Origin: JAFGTE01 sp965369305
GTDB taxonomy: Bacteria > Patescibacteriota > Gracilibacteria > UM-FILTER-43-11
Assembly: GCA_965369305.1 (NCBI GenBank)
Contig: CBDUQG010000005.1
Location: 1-27,754 of the forward strand
Reading direction: 5' to 3'
DNA length: 27,754 nt
Position 1 is the first letter of the stretch; every line of letters starts with the position of its first letter. Position numbers and translations under genes: made by a program. The notes below the pieces were generated by a model. It was not told the origin of the DNA. It ran no database searches and saw only the letters and a program-made list of their open reading frames with translations. Of this stretch, positions 22,439 to 27,754 are shown piece after piece.

Positions 22439-22860
22439 CAGTGTTTGTATTCAGTCTTCATGTGCTTGTAGGCCTCTTTCACGATCTCTTCCAGCACTTT
22501 TAGATCCACATCGGCCAGCTTATTAATGTATAAACAGGCGACAGCGGTCTTGTGTTTGCCGAGCTTCTTGAGTTTATTTTCGAATTTTACTGTTCCGGGC
22601 ATCAAATAAAGGCTCAAATTCGCTTTTCTGGGACTGAATCCGATCATTGGCCAATCTCCTTCCTGCTTGCTACGCGTAGACTTGTAATGATACTGATCAA
22701 AGCCAATGATACTGGTACCCCACATCACCGGTTTTTTGCCGGTCACGCGCTCAAACATTTCTAAAAGCACGTAGGCATCCTTGCGGCGCGTTTCATTGTC
22801 GACCGATTCGATGAACTTCTTCACAGAGTTCTTATTTTTGAGGGTTTTAAGTTCAGCCAT
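22435..22860 (-). CDS. DUF1801 domain protein (YdhG-like)
   Basis: The 141-residue protein matches DUF1801 by WGTSIIGFDQYHYKS (47-61), IGFSPRKANLSLYL (73-86) and the closing LADVDLKVLEEIVKEAY. The family has a small alpha/beta fold related to the SHOCT/iron-chaperone-like YdhG group, and its biochemical role is not established. There is no signal peptide. It is the last gene of the glyS run, ten bases after the preceding small ORF, with no Shine-Dalgarno sequence. Confidence 0.88.
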   Translation of the reverse strand: MAELKTLKNKNSVKKFIESVDNETRRKDAYVLLEMFERVTGKKPVMWGTSIIGFDQYHYKSTRSKQEGDWPMIGFSPRKANLSLYLMPGTVKFENKLKKLGKHKTAVACLYINKLADVDLKVLEEIVKEAYKHMKTEYKHC

Positions 22861-22870
22861 ACTAAATATA

Positions 22871-23110
22871 TTAATACTCTCTGCTTACACGTCCAAGTAT
22901 AGTCTTTATGCAGCCTTGACGCCACTCATCGACTTCTTTCTTCAAATGAGTTTCGGCCGACTTAATTAGCTCAGCAGGATCTGATTTGTCCACTTTATCG
23001 GCAAATACATCCCCCTCTTTCACAAAACCGGGTAAAAAAGTACTCAAAAGAGCAAAGTCCCGTCTTTCATTTTGATCCAAGTCTCCAATCGTCTTCATTC
23101 GCTCACTCAT
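22871..23110 (-). CDS. Hypothetical small cytoplasmic protein coupled to glyS
   Basis: The 79-residue protein is not recognised. It is helical and charged, with a start MSERMKTIGDLDQNERRDFA and a C-terminal segment HLKKEVDEWRQGCIKTILGR. The glyS stop and this start share one base (TAATG at 23112-23108), so translation is probably coupled. It lies between glyS and the DUF1801 gene. No motif points to a function. Confidence 0.65.
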   Translation of the reverse strand: MSERMKTIGDLDQNERRDFALLSTFLPGFVKEGDVFADKVDKSDPAELIKSAETHLKKEVDEWRQGCIKTILGRVSREY

Positions 23111-24522
23111 TACTTGGCTAACTTCTCAATTAAATAAGCCTGAAGCTCATCAATCTTCACCCGCTCTTGTTCCATGCTATCTCGGTCGCGAACGGTCACT
23201 GACTCGTCTTCAAGGGTGTCAAAGTCCACGGTCACGCAAAATGGCGTGCCAACTTCGTCTTGTCTGCGGTAGCGCTTACCGACGTTCCCATTGTCATCCC
23301 ACTCACTCCTAAAGTGAGGTTTGAGCTTCTGATGTACCGTTTTGGCTTTCTTGACCAATTCTTCCTTATTTTTCAAAAGTGGGAAGACCGCCACCTGAAC
23401 CGGGGCAATGCTAGGTTTGAACTTCATGACCACTCGCTCAGACCCATCTTCCAGCTTTTCTTCATTGTAAGCATCAATTAAAACGGTCAGCACGGTGCGG
23501 TCCAGCCCGAAACTCGGCTCAATCACATGAGGTAGGTACACTTCGTTGGTGTATGGATCACGGTACTTTAAATCTTTACTGCTGAATTTTTCGTGTTGAG
23601 CTAAATCAAAGTCCCCTCGATCGGCTAGCCCCTGAAGTTCACCCCAGGTTTCACTACCGTCTTTAATGCCTCCAAAAGGGAATCGGTATTCCACATCGAA
23701 GGTTAGGCTGGAATAATGAGAAAGCTCTTCAGAATCATGCTCTCTAAAGCGCAGGTTCTCTTCCTGAATGCCCAAAGTTCCGGTAAAAAAGTCTTTACTC
23801 TGCTGCTTCCACTCCTCAAAGCTAGTTTTTTTGTCATCGGGGTGCACAAAGTACTCGATTTCCATTTGCTCGAATTCTCGCGTGCGATAGGTGAAGTTCC
23901 CAGGAGTGATCTCATTTCGGAAGGCTTTTCCGATCTGCCCTATCCCAAATGGCACTCTTACGCGGCAGGTGTCCAGGACATTCTTAAAGTTCACAAAGAT
24001 TCCCTGAGCGGTTTCAGGCCTTAAGTAAATATCATCCTGATCACCTTCAACCACGCCCTGTTTGGTTTTAAACATCAGATTAAAGGTCTTGGCGTCTGTC
24101 CAGTTCATCTTGCCGCAGTCAGGACAAGGGATTTCCTCCTTCATCAAACGGTCTTTGATATCTTCCAGCTTCACTGCAGCAGCTTCACCATTCCCAATTT
24201 TATCCTCAAGAAGCTTGTCTCCCCGATGTCTGTTGTTGCACTCCTTGCAATCAATCAGTGGATCAGAAAAGCTGGCGATATGGCCACTGGCTTCCCAGGT
24301 TTTGGGGTTCATCAAAATGGCGGCATCTAGACCCACCATGTCATCCCGGTCTTCCACAAAGGTTTTCCACCAAATATCTTTCACATTCTTTTTGAGGGCA
24401 GAGCCATAAGGGCCATAGTCCCAGGTATTGGCAAGACCTCCATAAATCTCGGAGCCTGGGTAAACAAAACCACGGCGCTTACAGAGTGAAACTACTTTTT
24501 CCATCAGGTTATCTTCGGGCAT
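23110..24522 (-). CDS. glyS: Glycyl-tRNA synthetase, single-chain (alpha2) type
   Basis: This is the class II dimeric enzyme related to archaeal, eukaryotic and Gram-positive GlyRS, not the alpha2-beta2 GlyQ/GlyS form. At 470 residues it has a zinc-type insertion with Cys92-x2-Cys95 and Cys133-x2-Cys136. Motif 2 contains FRNEITPGNFTYRTREFEQ (201-219) and motif 3 contains EPSFGLDRTVLTVL (335-348). An HGTP anticodon domain spans about 371-470 (SIAPVQVAVFPLL). The ATG lies four bases beyond the stop of the upstream SLH gene, so glyS seems to be co-transcribed with a surface-protein gene unless a promoter is hidden in that gene's end. No Shine-Dalgarno sequence is present. Confidence 0.96.
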   Translation of the reverse strand: MPEDNLMEKVVSLCKRRGFVYPGSEIYGGLANTWDYGPYGSALKKNVKDIWWKTFVEDRDDMVGLDAAILMNPKTWEASGHIASFSDPLIDCKECNNRHRGDKLLEDKIGNGEAAAVKLEDIKDRLMKEEIPCPDCGKMNWTDAKTFNLMFKTKQGVVEGDQDDIYLRPETAQGIFVNFKNVLDTCRVRVPFGIGQIGKAFRNEITPGNFTYRTREFEQMEIEYFVHPDDKKTSFEEWKQQSKDFFTGTLGIQEENLRFREHDSEELSHYSSLTFDVEYRFPFGGIKDGSETWGELQGLADRGDFDLAQHEKFSSKDLKYRDPYTNEVYLPHVIEPSFGLDRTVLTVLIDAYNEEKLEDGSERVVMKFKPSIAPVQVAVFPLLKNKEELVKKAKTVHQKLKPHFRSEWDDNGNVGKRYRRQDEVGTPFCVTVDFDTLEDESVTVRDRDSMEQERVKIDELQAYLIEKLAK

Positions 24523-24526
24523 ACGT

Positions 24527-26455
24527 TTATTTAGAAATTACGTGATCGGGGAGGCTGACAATATCAAGCAGATAGCCATTGGTCCAGTCAGCGCTACCGC
24601 TATTATCGGTGACAAGACCAGCAGCCACGGTTGGATAAAGGTGGCTTTCAGCCGATTTGTCAGACCAAATGATGTTCTTAGCGGTGCCAAGCCATTGGCT
24701 CAGGTCGGTATCAGCGTTTGTGAAGATGCCAGCCGTGGCATCTCCATCAACATAAATCTTACCAGTGTTTTCCTGGTTTACAGCAGTTAGGCCAGAAAGG
24801 GGAGCTTGCTCATCACCAAGGGCTAGGCGAGTGCTTACACTATCATTGGTTTCAGAGCCGCTAATGCTGGCTCTAAGTGAATAATTCTCTGTATCGCCGG
24901 AGCTGATGGTTTCTTCCTGGTCAAAGCTCACGATAACGTGAGAGGTTCCGTCAGCCAGCGTGTTTCCACTCCCTAGGCCGACATCCTGGCCGCCGGTGCC
25001 ATCATAAATCGTCACATCGCTTAGATAGCTAGAACCTCGATAGAGCTTAAAATCACCCAGTTCAAGGCCAGCCGCATTGCTATCGGAAGCCACGACCTCA
25101 AAAACCAGTCGGGCTATTCCAACGCTTCCACCTGAGCTAGCGGCAATGCTGTAATCAAGAAGTGTGTTCTCACCATTCTTCATGCTTTCAGAAGCGCTAT
25201 TAATGCTGAAACCAGGAACTGTTTTACGAACCGTGAAAGGCTCGGCTGTTGCATTCTCCACCGAAAAGTTCCCAGTATTCCCGTAGCCCACTACAAATCC
25301 GGAAATATCACCCACAGCGCGGAAAGAATCACTGGTATTGCCGGTATCTTGGATCCCAAGCCGGAAGGTTTCACCGCTGAGTGACTCACCAACATCAGAA
25401 ACCTTGTTTAGATCAACATAAACTTCAAAGAAGGTGGTGTCATCGCGCTTGGCGAAGAAATCTAGATCTGCAAAGCGGGCTTTACCACTAGAATCCAGGC
25501 TACGAGTAGATGTTCTTAGTATGCCGTCTTTATCAGGGTACTTCAGCACAACGTTTTTAATAGCAGGAGTGCTTTCAGCCTCGTCGCCCAGATCATCACC
25601 GGTGATGTCGTTAACAATGGTCACGGTTTCCACATGAAAGCCCTCGTTGTTGGCTTTAAAGGAATAACGAGCCACAAAGGCTTCGCTTGTTCCGGCACTC
25701 ACCGTGCCTTCTTCGATCACCATCAGGTTTGGTTCAGCTAGCGGGCCACTAACTTCTTCTTCCTCCTCTTTCTCCTCCATTTCTTCTTCCTCCTCAATAA
25801 CGGTTTCCTCAGTTTCTTCAGCGAGCTCAGGTTCTTCCATGATTCCGGCAGCTTGAGCTCCAAGAACCAGCATCTTGGCAATCTGGGCGCGGGTCACCGG
25901 GTCAGCAGGGCCAAAATACCCGGTGCTATAACCTTCAACAAACCCGTGCTGCTGGGCGATAGCCACATAATCGTGGAACCAGTCACCCTCACGCACATCT
26001 GCCAGACCGGATTCTTCATCCGAAAGCTGCTCCAGATCAAAGGCTTCAACCAAAATCTTAGTGGCAGCCGCCCGCGTTACAGTATCAGCTGGTCCAAACT
26101 GGCCGGTCAGGTTTCCTTCGGCATCCATATAACCCATCACAATGCCTCTGGTGGCTGCCCCTTCAACATAATTAGCAAACCAGGCAGTGGAAGGCACATC
26201 ATCAAAGGTTGGATTAAAAGGTGGCGTGTAGCCTTCAAGGCCACCTGTAGCGGTGATCACCATTTTAACCAGTTCGGCCCGGTTTAGGCTGTCTGCGGGG
26301 CGAAAAAAATCCCCGGCATCAATGATGCCGTCACCTTTTAATTGCTCAACGTAGCCCCTATACCAGGCGCTGGAAGGCACATCTGAGAAGGTTGCCAGGG
26401 CGCTTGGCGCCAAAAAAGCAAAAGAAATGAGTATAGAAAGTAGTTTTTTATTCAT
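24527..26455 (-). CDS. Secreted triple-SLH surface protein with acidic linker
   Basis: The 642-residue exported protein has a signal peptide 1-22 (LLSILISFAFLAPSALA). SLH modules follow at about 22-70, 83-140 and 151-200, each with an F-x-D-V-P or A-D-V start and an N/T-R-A-E/A/Q end. A Glu-rich linker at 207-235 (including 11 Glu in 220-231) separates them from a beta-rich body (240-600) of immunoglobulin-like strands. The C-terminus contains IIWSDKSAESH (595-605) and SADWTNGYLL (621-630), which I recall, without proof, from ends of other Patescibacteria surface proteins. It is likely an S-layer or S-layer-associated protein. It precedes glyS by four bases. Confidence 0.9.
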   Translation of the reverse strand: MNKKLLSILISFAFLAPSALATFSDVPSSAWYRGYVEQLKGDGIIDAGDFFRPADSLNRAELVKMVITATGGLEGYTPPFNPTFDDVPSTAWFANYVEGAATRGIVMGYMDAEGNLTGQFGPADTVTRAAATKILVEAFDLEQLSDEESGLADVREGDWFHDYVAIAQQHGFVEGYSTGYFGPADPVTRAQIAKMLVLGAQAAGIMEEPELAEETEETVIEEEEEMEEKEEEEEVSGPLAEPNLMVIEEGTVSAGTSEAFVARYSFKANNEGFHVETVTIVNDITGDDLGDEAESTPAIKNVVLKYPDKDGILRTSTRSLDSSGKARFADLDFFAKRDDTTFFEVYVDLNKVSDVGESLSGETFRLGIQDTGNTSDSFRAVGDISGFVVGYGNTGNFSVENATAEPFTVRKTVPGFSINSASESMKNGENTLLDYSIAASSGGSVGIARLVFEVVASDSNAAGLELGDFKLYRGSSYLSDVTIYDGTGGQDVGLGSGNTLADGTSHVIVSFDQEETISSGDTENYSLRASISGSETNDSVSTRLALGDEQAPLSGLTAVNQENTGKIYVDGDATAGIFTNADTDLSQWLGTAKNIIWSDKSAESHLYPTVAAGLVTDNSGSADWTNGYLLDIVSLPDHVISK

Positions 26456-26472
26456 TTTAAAGTTTTTTGAAA

Positions 26473-26913
26473 TTATTTAGATTCTATCATTAAGGTGACG
26501 GGTCCGTCATTAATGAGTTCCACCTGCATGTTGGCACCGAACTCGCCAGTGGCGACCTTAATACCGGTCTCACGCATCTTTTCAACAAATTTCTCATAAA
26601 GCGGCTCAGCCTGTTCCGGTCTGGCAGCATTATTAAAATCCGGACGCCGCCCCTTATTGCAGCTGCCATATAAGGTAAACTGAGAAATCACCAAAGCTTC
26701 ACCTTTTTCATCCAGAAGCGATGTGTCGAAGCCCGACTTATCACTGGCAAAAACCCGCAGGTTGATGATTTTTTGAACTAGGTAATCAATGTCTTTTTCC
26801 GAATCTTCCTGAGTGATGCCCAGCAAAATGACCAATCCCGAATCGATCTGGCCAACCACCTTTCCATCAATCTTTACACTGGCACCTTTGCTGCGTTGAA
26901 TGAGTGCTTTCAT
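26473..26913 (-). CDS. dtd: D-aminoacyl-tRNA deacylase
   Basis: Dtd cleaves D-amino acids (and Gly mischarged on tRNA-Ala) from tRNA, keeping D-residues out of proteins. The 146-residue length is typical. The start MKALIQRSKGASVKIDG, the SQFTLYG motif (77-83) and the cross-subunit Gly137-cisPro138 in NDGPVTLMIES identify it. D-Ala made by Alr is one reason such an activity is useful. A -10 box seven bases before the ATG suggests a leaderless message. The promoter of the next SLH gene begins at the dtd stop codon. Confidence 0.96.
   Translation of the reverse strand: MKALIQRSKGASVKIDGKVVGQIDSGLVILLGITQEDSEKDIDYLVQKIINLRVFASDKSGFDTSLLDEKGEALVISQFTLYGSCNKGRRPDFNNAARPEQAEPLYEKFVEKMRETGIKVATGEFGANMQVELINDGPVTLMIESK
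26481..26489 (-). promoter_or_regulatory. Promoter of the triple-SLH gene, extended -10
   Basis: On the minus strand TGATAGAAT: TAGAAT (26486-26481) with TG one base upstream, inside the last codons of dtd. The start near 26474 gives a 19-nt leader without a Shine-Dalgarno sequence. The -35 is weak. Confidence 0.5.
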
Positions 26914-26920
26914 GGCCTAG

Positions 26921-26926
26921 ATTTTA
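26921..26926 (-). promoter_or_regulatory. -10 box of dtd; predicted leaderless
   Basis: TAAAAT on the minus strand, seven bases before the ATG (first base 26913). The -35 region would fall within the terminator hairpin of the upstream gene and has no clear match. Confidence 0.4.
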
Positions 26927-26942
26927 AAGTTTTTTAGCCAAA

Positions 26943-26970
26943 AAGAAAACCCCCAGAAGGGGGCTTTCTT
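26943..26970 (-). terminator. Intrinsic terminator of the LAQTG surface protein gene
   Basis: CCCCC (26950-26954) pairs with GGGGG (26959-26963) around the loop AGAA. After one mismatch, AAGAAA and TTTCTT extend the stem to 26943-26970. In the minus direction the stem is followed by a T-rich run (TTTTCTTTTT overall). It lies 24 bases beyond the stop of the gene at 26994, just before dtd. It is the only strong intrinsic terminator I see in the window. Confidence 0.85.
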
Positions 26971-26993
26971 GTAAGCATTCAACCGTTTACAAA

Positions 26994-27754
26994 TTAGAAG
27001 GGCCTCAGGGCAGCCTTTTTAAGGGCTACGTAGCGGCGCTGACCAGTGCGTGTGTACGCAAGGTAAGCAAGGATTGAGGCCAGAAGCATCACGAAGGTCG
27101 GTAGACCGGTCTGAGCGAGCTTCACAGGTCCAGGACCAACACCGGCGATGATGGTAAGGAAGTGTTCAACCGCAGCTGGGTTCTCTAGTTCGTTGACTAG
27201 GCCACGAGCAGTGGTTCGAACGTTGCCTCCAATCGGAGCTCCGTCACCAACTTGGGTGCGTACCTGGTACTTAACAGTCTGACCTGGCTTAAGGGTTCCT
27301 TGGTTCCAGTGGATTTCAGTACCAGTATCACGTCCACCGAATGGATTAAGGATGTTAAGCGCACCTTCGTCGTAATCCCAAGTGATGGTGAGGCCAGTGA
27401 AGTCAAAGTCAGCATTGTTCTTGGCAGTGATCGTGTAGGTCACTTCTTCACCGATCTTGGCAGCAGCTTTATCAGTCTGGATGCTGAGTTCAAGCAAGCT
27501 TCCGTCGCTGGTTACTGTCGTAGGTGTTCCGGCAGTGATCCAACTTGGGTAGTGGTCACCGATACCGAACTTGGTAAGACCATCCTGAGCACTGTTTAGA
27601 GTAGTGCTGAAGCCTTCAAGGACCAGGTATTCTTCGGCTAGTTCACCCTGAGATCCGTTTTCGTGGAGGATCTGCTCGTAAGAGAAGTCTTTTTCTCCAC
27701 CAACGATGATCTTGTCGATGGTGATAAGGCCAGTCACGTCGTTGATCTCAACAC
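26994..27754 (-). CDS. Surface protein with DUF11-like domain and LAQTG sorting signal (partial, C-terminal part)
   Basis: The frame is open through the right edge, so the N-terminus is missing; a GTG at 27737 is internal. About 253 residues are visible. They include a DUF11-like beta-sandwich (EEVTYTITAKNNADFDFTGL and following), as in stalks of large surface proteins. The end is a classic sortase cassette: LAQTG (27105-27119), a hydrophobic span LPTFVMLLASILAYLAY, and a basic tail (RTGQRRYVALKK). LAxTG is the recognition form known for class E sortases and is seen in Patescibacteria; the sortase gene is not in this window. The basic tail is longer than usual at about 16 residues. A strong terminator follows. 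Confidence 0.88.
   Translation of the reverse strand, partial: VEINDVTGLITIDKIIVGGEKDFSYEQILHENGSQGELAEEYLVLEGFSTTLNSAQDGLTKFGIGDHYPSWITAGTPTTVTSDGSLLELSIQTDKAAAKIGEEVTYTITAKNNADFDFTGLTITWDYDEGALNILNPFGGRDTGTEIHWNQGTLKPGQTVKYQVRTQVGDGAPIGGNVRTTARGLVNELENPAAVEHFLTIIAGVGPGPVKLAQTGLPTFVMLLASILAYLAYTRTGQRRYVALKKAALRPF

Noticed and set aside
1..27754. Gracilibacteria/Absconditabacteria genetic code (UGA = Gly)
   Set aside because: TGA terminates aspS, carB and rsmH at the expected family ends.
1..27754. CRISPR arrays, insertion sequences, tRNA or rRNA genes
   Set aside because: No regularly spaced repeats, transposase-like proteins or cloverleaf-like segments were seen in the short intergenic gaps.

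Overview
The window is 27.8 kb of compact bacterial chromosome, nearly all coding, with no mobile elements, CRISPR arrays, rRNA or tRNA genes visible. The gene set suggests a Gram-positive-like or Patescibacteria/CPR bacterium (my best guess is near Peregrinibacteria, modest confidence). Supporting signs are three secreted proteins with S-layer homology (SLH) modules, a sortase-type LAQTG surface protein, small membrane proteins of the kind seen in CPR genomes, GatB with a GatB-type AspRS, and single-chain GlyRS. TGA ends several clear genes (aspS, carB, rsmH), so the UGA=Gly code of Gracilibacteria/Absconditabacteria is excluded here.

Layout, left to right. 1-2031: end of gatB, then clpP and tgt (+). 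2034-3635: four small unknown genes, two of them a + strand pair (2573-3379) sharing a divergent promoter region with a coiled-coil gene on the - strand. 3622-8361 (-): aspS and two paralogous secreted alpha/beta-hydrolases flanking tsaC. 8532-13315 (+): a CAD-like carB, then a secreted protein with 30 cysteines, a 15-residue repeat and a C-terminal SLH region. 13312-17195 (-): yqeY, an unknown 284-aa gene, and an rsmH-ftsL-alr operon for cell wall and division. 17484-19240 (+): an M16 zinc peptidase and ndk. 19243-21996 (-): a 917-aa SLH-RlpA-CAP-CAP surface protein. 22067-22438 (+): a four-helix membrane protein. 22435-26913 (-): dtd, a triple-SLH protein, glyS, a small unknown and a DUF1801 protein. 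26994-27754 (-): the 3' end of a LAQTG-anchored surface protein with a strong terminator.

Themes. (1) Translation quality and supply: GatB, YqeY, nondiscriminating-type AspRS, GlyRS, TsaC, Tgt, Dtd and RsmH. (2) Cell envelope: Alr, FtsL, three SLH proteins, RlpA and CAP domains, LAQTG protein, two secreted hydrolases. (3) Gene expression: first genes of transcription units lack Shine-Dalgarno sequences. In about half of them a -10 box sits 5-8 nt before the start codon, which predicts leaderless mRNAs. Convergent genes overlap or abut at their stops with no terminator between them.

No stretch longer than 300 bases lacks a gene. The longest gap (17196-17483) holds a perfect 15-bp inverted repeat, a terminator-like hairpin and a hairpin abutting the promoter of the M16 peptidase gene.
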